Shown one piece after another: positions 17,617 to 28,560 of a DNA stretch of 64,000 nucleotides. Position 1 is the first letter of the stretch. Each line of letters opens with the position of its first letter. The notes beneath the pieces are model-generated. The model searched no databases. It was not told where the DNA came from and saw only the letters and a program-made list of their open reading frames with translations. The DNA is taken from NCBI RefSeq assembly GCF_009811755.1, contig NZ_BLIV01000011.1, forward strand, positions 42,055 to 106,054, given 5' to 3'. The translations under genes were made by a program, and so were the position numbers. This DNA comes from Roseobacter cerasinus. GTDB taxonomy: Bacteria > Pseudomonadota > Alphaproteobacteria > Rhodobacterales > Rhodobacteraceae.

Positions 17617-18921
17617 ATGATCCCCCGCTACTCCCGCCCCGACATGGTTGCCATCTGGTCCCCAGAAATGAAATTCCGCATTTGGTTCGAGATCGAGGCC
17701 CATGCCTGTGACGCGATGGCAGACCTTGGCGTCATCCCGCGCGAAAACGCCGAAGCGGTCTGGAAAGCCAAGGATGTAGAGTTCGACGTGGCCCGCATCG
17801 ATGAAATCGAAGCCGTTACCAAGCATGATGTCATCGCTTTTCTGACGCATCTGGCCGAACATGTGGGCAGCGATGAAGCACGATTTGTACACCAAGGCAT
17901 GACCTCTTCGGACGTGCTCGACACCTGTTTCAACGTGCAGCTCACCCGCGCCGCCGACATCCTGATAGACGACACCAAGGCCCTGCTCGCCGCCCTGAAA
18001 CGCCGCGCCTACGAGCACAAGGACACCGTGCGCATCGGGCGCAGCCACGGCATCCACGCCGAACCCACCACCATGGGCCTGACCTTCGCACGCTTCTATG
18101 CGGAAATGGACCGCAACCTGAACCGCCTCGAAAAGGCCCGCTACGAGATCGCTACCGGTGCCATCTCGGGCGCAGTCGGCACCTTCGCCAACATTGACCC
18201 AGCAGTGGAAGACCACGTCTGCAAACAGATGGGGCTGGAACCCGAGCCGATCTCGACCCAGGTCATCCCGCGCGACCGCCACGCTGCCTTCTTTGCCGCG
18301 CTCGGCGTCGTGGCCAGTTCCATCGAGAACATCGCCACTGAAATACGCCACATGCAGCGCACCGAAGTGCTGGAAGGGGCGGAGTTCTTCTCCATGGGGC
18401 AAAAGGGCTCTTCGGCCATGCCGCACAAGAAGAACCCGGTGCTGACCGAAAACCTCACCGGCCTCGCGCGCATGGTCCGCTCCGCCGTTGTGCCCGCGAT
18501 GGAAAACGTGGCGCTCTGGCACGAACGCGACATCTCGCACAGCTCTGTCGAGCGGATGGTCGGGCCAGACACCACCATCACGCTCGATTTCGCGCTGGCA
18601 CGGCTCACCGGCGTGATCGACAAGATGCTGATCTTCCCCGACAACATGCTGGAGAATATGAACAAATTCCCCGGTCTGGTGATGAGCCAACGCGTGTTGC
18701 TCGCCCTCACCCAGGCCGGTGTCAGCCGCGAGGATGCCTATACCTTCGTGCAGCGCAATGCGCTCAAAGTGTGGGAGCATCGCACGGATTTCAAAGAAGA
18801 ATTGCTCGCCGATCCGGATGTGACAGCTGCCCTCAGCCCGGCCGAAATCGAAGAGAAATTCGACCTCGGCTATCACACCAAACACGTCGATACGATCTTT
18901 GCGCGGGTGTTCAAGGACTAG
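17617..18921 (+). CDS. purB: Adenylosuccinate lyase
   Basis: Catalyses two steps of purine synthesis: SAICAR to AICAR, and adenylosuccinate to AMP. It is 434 aa from ATG 17617 (MIPRYSRPDMVAIW), the usual start; the frame stays open about 200 codons further upstream, but that part is antisense to the DUF6314 gene. Fumarase/aspartase-superfamily motifs are present: TSSDVLDT near residue 93, GRSHGIHAEPTTMG near 140, and the signature loop SSAMPHKKNP near residue 265. After the stop, GCCCC...GGGGT followed by TTTTT (18927-18960) is a weak terminator candidate. Confidence 0.97.
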   Translation: MIPRYSRPDMVAIWSPEMKFRIWFEIEAHACDAMADLGVIPRENAEAVWKAKDVEFDVARIDEIEAVTKHDVIAFLTHLAEHVGSDEARFVHQGMTSSDVLDTCFNVQLTRAADILIDDTKALLAALKRRAYEHKDTVRIGRSHGIHAEPTTMGLTFARFYAEMDRNLNRLEKARYEIATGAISGAVGTFANIDPAVEDHVCKQMGLEPEPISTQVIPRDRHAAFFAALGVVASSIENIATEIRHMQRTEVLEGAEFFSMGQKGSSAMPHKKNPVLTENLTGLARMVRSAVVPAMENVALWHERDISHSSVERMVGPDTTITLDFALARLTGVIDKMLIFPDNMLENMNKFPGLVMSQRVLLALTQAGVSREDAYTFVQRNALKVWEHRTDFKEELLADPDVTAALSPAEIEEKFDLGYHTKHVDTIFARVFKD

Positions 18922-19017
18922 GCAACAGCCCCAAGCGGGCCTGCGACCGGGGTGCTTTTTGTTGACCAAGGGTCAAGCCCTGCTACCTTTGAATGCATCG
19001 CAAAAAGGAGACCCGCA

Positions 19018-19179
19018 ATGACGATCAAGACTTTGGCCGCTGCGGTGGCCCTCACCTTTGTCCCGGCGCTGGCATTCGCCGCTGGCTGCAACTACGGCAA
19101 GCAGGAAGTGACCATGTCCTGCGCCGCCGGCACCGTCTACGACAGTACGACGAACAGCTGCATCGCCACGACAACCTGA
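19018..19179 (+). CDS. Small secreted Cys-containing protein
   Basis: 53 aa starting at ATG 19018, 7 bases after AAAAAGGAG. A clear signal peptide (MTIKTLAAAVALTFVPALAFA) leaves about 32 mature residues with three Cys. The mature part ends SCAAGTVYDSTTNSCIATTT, where C-(3)-G-x-VYD-x-x-T-x-x-C repeats in the next gene product. This resembles the Cys pattern of small chitin-binding-like modules, but is too short to call. The good ribosome site and signal peptide support a real gene. Function unknown. Confidence 0.75.
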   Translation: MTIKTLAAAVALTFVPALAFAAGCNYGKQEVTMSCAAGTVYDSTTNSCIATTT

Positions 19180-19185
19180 AAAAAC

Positions 19186-19215
19186 TTATGCGATCACAGG
19201 CTCGTGATCGCATAA
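19186..19215 (+). terminator. Hairpin after the small secreted protein gene
   Basis: TTATGCGATCAC (19186-19197) pairs exactly with GTGATCGCATAA (19204-19215) around a 6-base loop; AAAA precedes the left arm. There is no strong T-tract on the plus strand, but the perfect 12-bp stem between two genes suggests termination or transcript protection. Confidence 0.65.
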
Positions 19216-19272
19216 AAGCATCGGCTGCCCCGTAACCCTCGTATTAAGTATGTTATGAAGTAAGGAGCATCC

Positions 19273-19791
19273 ATGCGTATTCTCTTAAGTGCCATTCTTC
19301 TGGTCCCATCCATTGCTCTGGCTGATGGCGGCAACGACCGCCCGCCGTCAAAACCAGCGGTGACGTGCGAGGGCGCGAAAGTCTATGACAAGAAGACAAA
19401 AACCTGTGTCGATGCGCAGGAAAGCAATCTGAAAACTGACGAGATTTACCTGACCGTGCGGCAGCTGGCCTATGCCGGGCGCTATGATGACGCGCAAACC
19501 CTGACGCAGGCTCTGCCTGAGGGGCACTTGGGGCGCCTGACCTACATGGGCTTCACTCATCGCAAGCTGGGCAATCTTGAGTTGGCGAATGTGTTTTACG
19601 AACAGGCGATTGCCGAAAACCCGCACAACATTCTCGCACGGTCCTACATGGGCCAAGGGTTGGTAGAGGCCGGTGATATGGTGGGCGCCGTCGCGCAGTT
19701 GCGGGCCATTCGGGCCCATGGCGGCGCAGGCACATGGTCCGAGACCGCCCTGCAAAACGCTATCGCAACGGGCACGACCTACAACTACTAA
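19273..19791 (+). CDS. Secreted TPR-type protein
   Basis: 172 aa with signal peptide (MRILLSAILLVPSIALA). The short N-terminal mature part carries TCEGAKVYDKKTKTCVD, the same C-x-x-G-x-VYD-x-x-T-x-x-C pattern as the preceding small protein. From about residue 60, helical repeats of TPR type follow (AYAGRYDDAQTLTQALPEGH, then GNLELANVFYEQAIAENPHN and GDMVGAVAQLRAI). It is predicted periplasmic and likely a protein-interaction scaffold. The start at ATG 19273 follows AAGGAG. The specific role is unknown. Confidence 0.78.
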   Translation: MRILLSAILLVPSIALADGGNDRPPSKPAVTCEGAKVYDKKTKTCVDAQESNLKTDEIYLTVRQLAYAGRYDDAQTLTQALPEGHLGRLTYMGFTHRKLGNLELANVFYEQAIAENPHNILARSYMGQGLVEAGDMVGAVAQLRAIRAHGGAGTWSETALQNAIATGTTYNY

Positions 19792-19806
19792 AACCGTCTG
19801 TTTTTG

Positions 19807-19850
19807 CTTTGTTCTCAGGCAATCTTTAACCTTTGTCTGCCAGAACAAAG
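19807..19850. promoter_or_regulatory. Inverted repeat upstream of fliG
   Basis: CTTTGTTCT (19807-19815) and AGAACAAAG (19842-19850) form a perfect 9-bp dyad. Just inside, GGCA and TGCC can extend the stem after a 2-base bulge. No T-tract follows, and it ends 25 bases before fliG, so it is more likely an operator or leader hairpin than a terminator. Confidence 0.5.
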
Positions 19851-19875
19851 TGAGATCAAAGACAGGCGGGTAAAG

Positions 19876-20955
19876 ATGACCGACATGGTTCCTATGGCAC
19901 CGTTTCCGGCTCTGCCGGGAACGGACATGGAGGCGCAACCCCAGGCGCCGAGCACTCTCAGCCGCAAGGCCAAAGCAGCCATTGTTGTGCGGCTGTTGCT
20001 GAATGAAGGGGCGGACATCCCTTTGGAGGACCTGCCCGAAGATTTGCAGGCCAAACTGACCAAACAGATGGGATCCATGCGGCTGGTTGACCGCACAACG
20101 CTTGCCAGCGTTGTCGCGGAGTTTGCGGATGAGCTGGACAGCGTTGGTCTGTCATTCAAAGGCGGGATCGCAGGTGCGCTCGATTCCCTTGATGGCCGTA
20201 TCTCCAAACAGACTGCGGCCCGTCTGCGCAAAGAGGCGGGCGTGCGGCAGTATGGCGACCCCTGGGCGCGACTGCGTGACATGAGCGCCGAGCAGCTGCT
20301 CCCCGTTCTGGAGAATGAGAGCATCGAGGTCGCCGCTGTGCTTCTGTCCAAGATCCCCGTGCCCCGGGCGGCCGAACTCCTGGGGCAGCTGCCGGGGCCG
20401 CGTGCGCGCCGCATCACCTACGCCGTCTCACAAACCAGCGCCGTCACCCCGGATGCGGTGGACCGCATTGGCCTGTCGCTGGCCACTCAACTGGACGCAA
20501 AACCGCTCAAGGCGTTCGACGACGGGCCCGTGGAACGTGTGGGCGCGATCCTGAATTCCACTCCGGCGGTCACGCGCGACGACGTGCTCGAAGGGTTGGA
20601 TGAAACCGACGCAGGTTTTGCCGAACTGGTGCGCAAGGCCATCTTCACCTTCGCAAATATCCCCAAGCGCATCGCGCCCCGGGACATCCCACGGGTCATT
20701 CGCGAACTCGACCAGGAACTGTTGGTTACCGCTCTGGCCGGATGCGAAGCGGCGGGCATGAAAGAGACCGCAGATTTCATTCTGGAAAACATGTCAGGAC
20801 GTATGGCAGACCAGTTGCGCGAAGAGATCGAGGAGCGCGAAAAGGTCAAACCCGCAGAGTGCGAAGAGGCCATGGCCGAGATTGTGACAAAGATCCGCGA
20901 GATGGAAGCCTCAGGCGACCTGCTGCTCGTGGTCCAGGACGAGGACGAGGGCTGA
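19876..20955 (+). CDS. fliG: FliG-like flagellar motor switch protein
   Basis: 359 aa from ATG 19876. FliG normally sits on the MS ring and couples the C-ring to the stator. N, middle and C domains can be followed: LSRKAKAAIVVRLLLNEGAD (30-55), LLSKIPVPRAAELLGQLPGP (about 155-174) matching the FliG_M EHPQ-type region, and the C-terminal armadillo domain with PRVIRELDQELLVTALAG and ENMSGRMADQLREEIEE. The EHPQ motif itself is not recognisable. No other flagellar gene is within the window, so this may be a solitary or second copy. The family is clear; its use in a motor is not shown. Confidence 0.85.
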   Translation: MTDMVPMAPFPALPGTDMEAQPQAPSTLSRKAKAAIVVRLLLNEGADIPLEDLPEDLQAKLTKQMGSMRLVDRTTLASVVAEFADELDSVGLSFKGGIAGALDSLDGRISKQTAARLRKEAGVRQYGDPWARLRDMSAEQLLPVLENESIEVAAVLLSKIPVPRAAELLGQLPGPRARRITYAVSQTSAVTPDAVDRIGLSLATQLDAKPLKAFDDGPVERVGAILNSTPAVTRDDVLEGLDETDAGFAELVRKAIFTFANIPKRIAPRDIPRVIRELDQELLVTALAGCEAAGMKETADFILENMSGRMADQLREEIEEREKVKPAECEEAMAEIVTKIREMEASGDLLLVVQDEDEG

Positions 20956-21133
20956 TCACTGGTCCCACAGGAGGGTGTCGTCACCCCGTGACATGAAATT
21001 GTCTTCTGGATGAGCTTCATTTCAAGGGCGACCAAACCCGAAGATCTTTGGAGACGTTAGAGAGCCACCCAAGCTGATCTGCGCCGAGGTCGGCACAGGC
21101 GACAGCCCGCGCGGTCCCTGGTGCCGGGCGGTG

Positions 21134-21829
21134 CTACTTCAGCTGCGCCGCAGCGAGGATCGGGCCCATATCTGATGCTTGAACAAGAACCACAACCGGA
21201 TGGTCACCCTCAGCTTTTGCCGCCAGAGCCAAGGGCGCGCGCCCACTCCACTCGCCCAGCACGGTCCAGTCTTCGGTCACATTCGCATAGGTGATGGTCC
21301 GCCCCGCGTTCTCCCCACGGGTGATGCGCGCCTCGCGCTCCGGGGTATAGCGTAGCATATGGATCACCATAGGCTCCCCCACTGTCTTCAGCATCTTTGC
21401 CGAAATCTGGATCTGATCTCCACTCCGTGTCAGCTGCAAAGATACGGCGGGTGCCATGCGCTGGTGATCCGCAATAGCCTTTGCCACCTCCATCGGCCGA
21501 GCCCCGACAATATCGGTCAGGCCGTTCACGATCATCTCTGGCGTGTAAATCGAGCGCCGCCCGGCGACCGTCGCATAGGCCCGCTGCCGCTCGGCGTTGC
21601 GCGGATCCGCGAATTCGTCTTTCCACCCGATATAGTCCCAATAGTCGACATGCAGCGCGAGCGCGATCACATCATCGCGCTCAGCCAGATTGTGCAGCAA
21701 CTCATCTGCTGGCGGGCAGGAGGAGCACCCTTGCGACGTGAAGAGTTCGATGACCACGGGGCTGTCTTCGGCCAGACCCGGCGCCGCCATCATCCACAGC
21801 GCCGCGGCGGCCTTTGCAATGCATCTCAT
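21134..21829 (-). CDS. DUF1223 thioredoxin-like exported protein
   Basis: 231 aa from the ATG at 21827-21829, with GAAGGA upstream; a longer in-frame reading to 22021 lacks a ribosome site. A signal peptide (MRCIAKAAAALWMMAAPGLA) precedes VIELFTSQGCSSCPPADELL, where CSSCP is the redox-type CxxC of the DUF1223 family with a thioredoxin-like fold. The C-terminal beta region contains GENAGRTITYANVTEDWT. Periplasmic location expected; substrate unknown. Divergent from acnA across 230 bases holding both promoters. Confidence 0.85.
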   Translation of the reverse strand: MRCIAKAAAALWMMAAPGLAEDSPVVIELFTSQGCSSCPPADELLHNLAERDDVIALALHVDYWDYIGWKDEFADPRNAERQRAYATVAGRRSIYTPEMIVNGLTDIVGARPMEVAKAIADHQRMAPAVSLQLTRSGDQIQISAKMLKTVGEPMVIHMLRYTPEREARITRGENAGRTITYANVTEDWTVLGEWSGRAPLALAAKAEGDHPVVVLVQASDMGPILAAAQLK

Positions 21830-22059
21830 GTGATTCCTTCTCCGGCCTTCAATGCCCCACAGCAGCACCGTAAAAGCACCCAGCTGTAATGACCAATCAA
21901 GGTTTCTTGAGACTTTGCGAGATAAATCAAACATATGGCGGTATGCGACGGTATACAGATACTGTGGATATCCATCGATTTGAGTTGAACTGGCTTGTCC
22001 CATAGGGCATTCAATCCACACTCCTAAGATGATCCAGCTTAAGCCAGAGGACCTCTGCT

Positions 22060-24750
<2,691 letters not shown>

Positions 24751-24774
24751 CGTCTCGCATCGACATCATCGACA

Positions 24775-24806
24775 AGCCCCGGAGCGCACACTCCGGGGCT
24801 TTTTTT
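24775..24806 (+). terminator. Intrinsic terminator of acnA
   Basis: AGCCCCGGAG (24775-24784), 6-base loop, CTCCGGGGCT (24791-24800), directly followed by a run of T. Textbook structure. Confidence 0.92.
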
Positions 24807-24878
24807 GTTCAACTTGCGCCCGATCAAACCGCGCGCCCACGCCTTGCCCTAACCTGCCAGCTGACAGGAGGTCACCCC

Positions 24879-25373
24879 ATGGCAGCAACCACACGCGACG
24901 AGTTGATCGCGATCACCCGGAAAGAATATGACAAACTAGCGAAGCTGATCACGCAGGTCACAGAAGCGCAGGCGCTGATCAAGGATGCGGATGATACGTC
25001 GATCAAGGACGTCATTGCTCATCGCGCGCATTGGGTTGAGCTGTTTCTCGCATGGTACGCCGACGGTCAAGCCGGGCGTGAGGTTCACTTTCCAGCGGAG
25101 GGCTACAAATGGAACGATCTCAAGCGTTACAATGCTGATTTGCGGGCCCGGCAGATGGATCTCAGCTGGGAAGAGGCCGTGACGGCGCTGCAACAGGCAC
25201 AGGCGACCCTCTTGGCCTTCATCGAAGAAACGTCAGAAGCGGAGCTCTACGGTAGGCCGATGGAAGGCGCTAAGAACCACTGGACACCGGGCCGCTGGGC
25301 CGAAGCAGCCGGGCCAAGCCATTTCAGGTCGGCGGCAAAATACATCCGCGCGCGGCTGCGCAAGATGGCCTGA
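24879..25373 (+). CDS. ClbS/DfsB-type four-helix-bundle protein (DUF1706)
   Basis: 164 aa from ATG 24879, preceded by an almost perfect ribosome site AGGAGGT. Motifs ATTRDELIAITRKEYDKLAK, IKDVIAHRAHWVELFLAWYA, GYKWNDLKRYNAD and the ending YIRARLRKM match the DUF1706 family, to which the colibactin self-resistance protein ClbS and DfsB belong. ClbS opens a cyclopropane; most members have no known substrate. Here no biosynthetic cluster is near, so a general detoxification or DinB-like role is only a guess. Its stop directly abuts that of ccmG on the other strand. Confidence 0.8.
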   Translation: MAATTRDELIAITRKEYDKLAKLITQVTEAQALIKDADDTSIKDVIAHRAHWVELFLAWYADGQAGREVHFPAEGYKWNDLKRYNADLRARQMDLSWEEAVTALQQAQATLLAFIEETSEAELYGRPMEGAKNHWTPGRWAEAAGPSHFRSAAKYIRARLRKMA

Positions 25374-25913
25374 TCACTCCGACAGCGCCTTTTCCAACTC
25401 AGGCAGAAACCGCTGCTCATAGTCACTGCCAAGCAGCGGCCCGGCAAAGCGGAAGAGCACGGTGCCATCTGCATCGAGGATGAAGGTTTCGGGCGGTCCG
25501 GTCACGCCCCAATCGATGGCCGTGCGGCCCTGCGGGTCGAAGGCAACCGCCTTGAACGGGTTGCCATCGTCATCGAGATAACTGGAGGCGTTGCGCGCCT
25601 GATCCTTGAAATTCACGCCGATGATGGGCATCCCCTCCGCCGCCATCTCCAGCAGCTTGGGGTGCTCGGCATGGCAAGGCGGGCACCAACTGGCCCAGAA
25701 ATTCACCAGCGTGACCTGCCCCGTGGCCATCGCCTCCGGCGTCACGGGCGGGTACTCTCCCAGGGCTTCGGTCGTGATCGCAGGCGCCGGTTGCCCGATC
25801 ATGGTTGAGGGCAGATCGTTGGGGTTGTCGCGGAACATGCCGATGCCAGCGAGAGCCACAAACCCCGCAAAAATCAGCGGTGGTGCGATCATCATGGGAG
25901 AGACCTTAGCCAT
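25374..25913 (-). CDS. ccmG: Cytochrome c biogenesis thioredoxin-like protein CcmG (DsbE/HelX)
   Basis: Membrane-anchored periplasmic thioredoxin that keeps the apocytochrome c haem-binding Cys pair reduced. It is 179 aa from ATG 25911-25913: one N-terminal anchor helix (about 8-25), then a thioredoxin domain with WASWCPPCHAEHPK and the conserved GVNFKDQ and GPPETFILDADG. It overlaps the ccmD end by 8 bases, as in the helABCDX set of Rhodobacter. Confidence 0.96.
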   Translation of the reverse strand: MAKVSPMMIAPPLIFAGFVALAGIGMFRDNPNDLPSTMIGQPAPAITTEALGEYPPVTPEAMATGQVTLVNFWASWCPPCHAEHPKLLEMAAEGMPIIGVNFKDQARNASSYLDDDGNPFKAVAFDPQGRTAIDWGVTGPPETFILDADGTVLFRFAGPLLGSDYEQRFLPELEKALSE

Positions 25914-26064
25914 CACGCTTGCTCCTCTTTTCGACCTCCTGCAGCGCGCGGCGCGCACGGCGCCCCTGCCGCAGGGTCCAGACAACCAGCAACACGAGCA
26001 GCAGCAGCGACACACCATAGGCCGACAGCACCGCGTCGGCGTATTTGCCCAGATCCGGCATCAT
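25906..26064 (-). CDS. ccmD: Haem exporter small subunit CcmD
   Basis: 52 aa, one membrane helix (YGVSLLLLVLLVVWTLRQ) followed by a basic cytoplasmic tail, the CcmD architecture. The ATG at 26064-26062 overlaps the ccmC stop (ATGA), and the end overlaps ccmG. CcmD releases holo-CcmE from the CcmABC complex. Easily missed because of its size. Confidence 0.9.
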   Translation of the reverse strand: MMPDLGKYADAVLSAYGVSLLLLVLLVVWTLRQGRRARRALQEVEKRSKRDG

Positions 26065-26831
26065 GAGCGCGCCTCCTCCCGCGCCTGCAGCGCGCGGGTG
26101 CGGCGCAGGCGGATTTCCGTGCCCGTGCGGTAGAGCACAAGCGCCAGGAAAATCAGTACAAAGCCCGCGATGCAGACCAGCAGCGGGAAATAGAACACAT
26201 CCGCCACGTTCTCTTCTTTGTCGAGGCTGAGCGAAGCCCCCTGATGCAGCCCTTGGTTCCAGAAATTCACCGCATAGCGGCTGAGCACCGCAAAGACCGA
26301 CCCCACGAGGCAAAGCACCGAGGTCAGATCGGCTGCGGTGTCCGGGTCATCAATGGCCGCCCAAAGCGCCATGTAGCCGAGATAAAAGAGGAACAGGATC
26401 AGAAAGGACGTCAGCCGCGGGTCCCAGGCCCACCAGGTGCCCCACATCGGCTGGCCCCAAACCGCTCCGGTAAAAAGCGCGATCAGCGTCATCACAACAC
26501 CGACAGGCGCTGCAGCCTTGGCGGCCAGCGCGCTGACGTGGTGCCGACGGATGATCCAGATGAGGGACGCCACCAGCATCATGAACCAGGCGTTGATCGC
26601 CATCAGCGCCGAGGGCACGTGCAGATAGATGATCTTGACGGTGGAGCCTTGGCGGAAGTCATCCGGCGTGAAGAAAAACCCCCAGATGAGGCCAACCACC
26701 AGACAAAGGCCCGACAGCCAACAGAGCGCGGGCAGCACCCGTTCACTGAAGCCGAGGAATTTCACCGGGTTGGCATAGCTCCAAAAGCCCGAGGGGCGCT
26801 TGGGGATCGGGGTTTCTTCCGTCATCGACAT
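26061..26831 (-). CDS. ccmC: Haem exporter / CcmE-haem handling protein CcmC
   Basis: 256 aa, six membrane helices. The tryptophan-rich periplasmic motif WGQPMWGTWWAWDPRLTS, which presents haem to CcmE, and His residues in LHVPSALMAINAW identify CcmC. N-terminal extension MSMTEETPIPKRPSGFWSY is cytoplasmic. About 50 bases separate it from ccmB, the only real gap in the ccm block; then ATGA coupling to ccmD. Confidence 0.96.
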   Translation of the reverse strand: MSMTEETPIPKRPSGFWSYANPVKFLGFSERVLPALCWLSGLCLVVGLIWGFFFTPDDFRQGSTVKIIYLHVPSALMAINAWFMMLVASLIWIIRRHHVSALAAKAAAPVGVVMTLIALFTGAVWGQPMWGTWWAWDPRLTSFLILFLFYLGYMALWAAIDDPDTAADLTSVLCLVGSVFAVLSRYAVNFWNQGLHQGASLSLDKEENVADVFYFPLLVCIAGFVLIFLALVLYRTGTEIRLRRTRALQAREEARS

Positions 26832-26883
26832 GGGTCAGATGTAAGCGGTCGCGCGCCTGCGCTCAATGGGCAAATGGTCGGTC

Positions 26884-27540
26884 TCACCGCAAGTTCACCC
26901 GCAGGGCCACCGCAGACGCAAAGGGCATGATGGCGATGACACCCAGCGTGATGCCCGCCAACATCAACAGCGGCGTTGTCGTCTGCATGCCCTCGGCGCC
27001 GCGCCGCGCGACCTCGGCCCCAAAGATCAGCGTGGGCACATAGAGCGGTAGCACCAGCAGCGACATCAAGAGCCCGCCGCGTTTCACACCCACGGTCAAT
27101 GCGGCCCCGAATGTGCCAATGACCGACAGCGCGGGCGTTCCGAGCACCAGAGAGATGACCAGCCAGAAGTACCCGGGCTGCGGCAGGCTCAGCAGCACGC
27201 CAAAGACCGGCGCGGCCAGCACCAGCGGCAGCCCTGTCGTGATCCAATGCGCCAATGCCTTGATGCTGAGCGCGGCCTCCAGCGGCAGCGGTGAGGTAGC
27301 GAGCAGATCGAGCGTGCCGTCCTCCCAGTCGAGCGCCAGCAGGCGGTCGAGCGACAAAAGGCAGGCGAGCAAAGCGCCAAGCCAGAGGATACCGGGTGCG
27401 ATGCGCGACAAAAGCTCCGACTGCGGGCCAACGCCGAAGGGCACCAGCACGGTCACAATGAGGAAGAAGGCCAGCCCAAGGCCAAAGCCCCCGCCCGCGC
27501 GGATTGCAAGGATCAGATCGCGGCGGAGAAGGGCCTTCAC
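26884..27540 (-). CDS. ccmB: Haem exporter permease CcmB
   Basis: 218 aa with six hydrophobic segments; N-terminus [20 protein letters not shown] and the internal [20 protein letters not shown] are characteristic of CcmB. Together with CcmA it forms the ABC unit that powers release of haem-loaded CcmE. Its ATG overlaps the ccmA stop (27537-27540) as ATGA. Confidence 0.95.
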   Translation of the reverse strand: MKALLRRDLILAIRAGGGFGLGLAFFLIVTVLVPFGVGPQSELLSRIAPGILWLGALLACLLSLDRLLALDWEDGTLDLLATSPLPLEAALSIKALAHWITTGLPLVLAAPVFGVLLSLPQPGYFWLVISLVLGTPALSVIGTFGAALTVGVKRGGLLMSLLVLPLYVPTLIFGAEVARRGAEGMQTTTPLLMLAGITLGVIAIMPFASAVALRVNLR

Positions 27541-28154
27541 AGAAACGCCTCATCGCTGGCGCCCAGTCGGGCGTCATGCGCCGCGCGGAAGGGGGTCACG
27601 TCAAGAACCTCAGCCTCAAGCCCAAGGTCAATATGCGTGGCGATCAGAGCCGCCCCCCCTGCCCCCAGATGCGCGCGTACGGCTGAGGCAAAGAGCGCGA
27701 CGGCATCCACGTCGAGCGAGACGGTCGGCTCGTCCAGCATCCAGATCGGGCGCCCGGTGATCAGCATCCGCGCCAAACCCAGCCGCCGCTTTTGTCCTGC
27801 GGACAGCGTGCCTGCGAGACGGTCGCGCAGCGGGTCCAGTGAAAACGCGTCAATCGCGGTCTCGATATCGCGCTGGCCAAAGACATCTGCCCAGAAGGTC
27901 AGGTTTTCCGCGACGGTCAGCATGGCCTTCAACCCATCGGAATGCGCGGCGTAGGCGATCTGGTCTTCTCCGGCGATGATCTCTCCCGACAGCGGCGGTT
28001 GCAGCCCGGCCAGCGTGCGCAGGAGCGTCGTCTTGCCCGACCCGTTTGGCCCGCGCAGGATCAACGCCTGCCCAGGCGCGAGGCTGAAATTCAACCCCTC
28101 CAGCACCGGCAGCCCGCCCCGGGCCACGCAAAGATCACGGATCGTCAGTGTCAT
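27537..28154 (-). CDS. ccmA: Haem exporter ATP-binding protein CcmA
   Basis: 205 aa from ATG 28152-28154 ([14 protein letters not shown]); an upstream in-frame codon is not needed. Walker [19 protein letters not shown], signature [14 protein letters not shown] and Walker [13 protein letters not shown] are intact. CcmA-type ATPases are this short. First gene of the ccm part, 42 bases after the Mth938 gene. Confidence 0.95.
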   Translation of the reverse strand: MTLTIRDLCVARGGLPVLEGLNFSLAPGQALILRGPNGSGKTTLLRTLAGLQPPLSGEIIAGEDQIAYAAHSDGLKAMLTVAENLTFWADVFGQRDIETAIDAFSLDPLRDRLAGTLSAGQKRRLGLARMLITGRPIWMLDEPTVSLDVDAVALFASAVRAHLGAGGAALIATHIDLGLEAEVLDVTPFRAAHDARLGASDEAFL

Positions 28155-28196
28155 GGCCCCAGCGTTAACCGATTGCCGCCACAACCAAAAGCCCGA

Positions 28197-28550
28197 TCAG
28201 ACCGGGATCAGTGCCAGCGCGATGCGGCGGCCCTCGCTCAGCAGAACGTTGTACGTGCGGCAGGCGGCCGGGGAGGCCATGACCTCGACCCCCAGGCCCG
28301 CCTCCTCCAGCGCGGCGCGCAGATCAGATGGCAGATGCGCAATCTCGGCGCCCGTTCCCACGAACAGAACATCAACCGTGCCTGCCAGAACCAAAAGCGC
28401 GTCAGCGTCCGAGTAGCCGCCCCAGCTTTGCGGACCCTCCGGCCCGATGATCATGGGGCCGTGCACAACCTCTCCGCCCACGCGGAAAAATCCGGGGCCG
28501 TAGCCTTCGACAGGTTTTGCATCCGTGAATGTAATCTCGTTGAGACGCAT
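28197..28550 (-). CDS. Mth938-like domain protein (DUF498/NDUFAF3 family)
   Basis: 117 aa. Motifs GYGPGFFRVGGEVVHGPMII, LLVLAGTVDVLFVGTGAEIA and GVEVMASPAACRTYNVLLSE fit the Mth938 fold family, whose eukaryotic member NDUFAF3 assists complex I assembly. It is frequently found behind secDF in alphaproteobacteria. A respiratory assembly role is inferred only by homology. Ten bases downstream of the TSUP gene. Confidence 0.88.
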   Translation of the reverse strand: MRLNEITFTDAKPVEGYGPGFFRVGGEVVHGPMIIGPEGPQSWGGYSDADALLVLAGTVDVLFVGTGAEIAHLPSDLRAALEEAGLGVEVMASPAACRTYNVLLSEGRRIALALIPV

Positions 28551-28560
28551 GGTTCGCTCC

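Noticed and set aside
19807..19875. CtrA box upstream of fliG
   Set aside because: Only one TTAA half-site (TTTAACC) is present; the second TTAA after 7 bases is missing.
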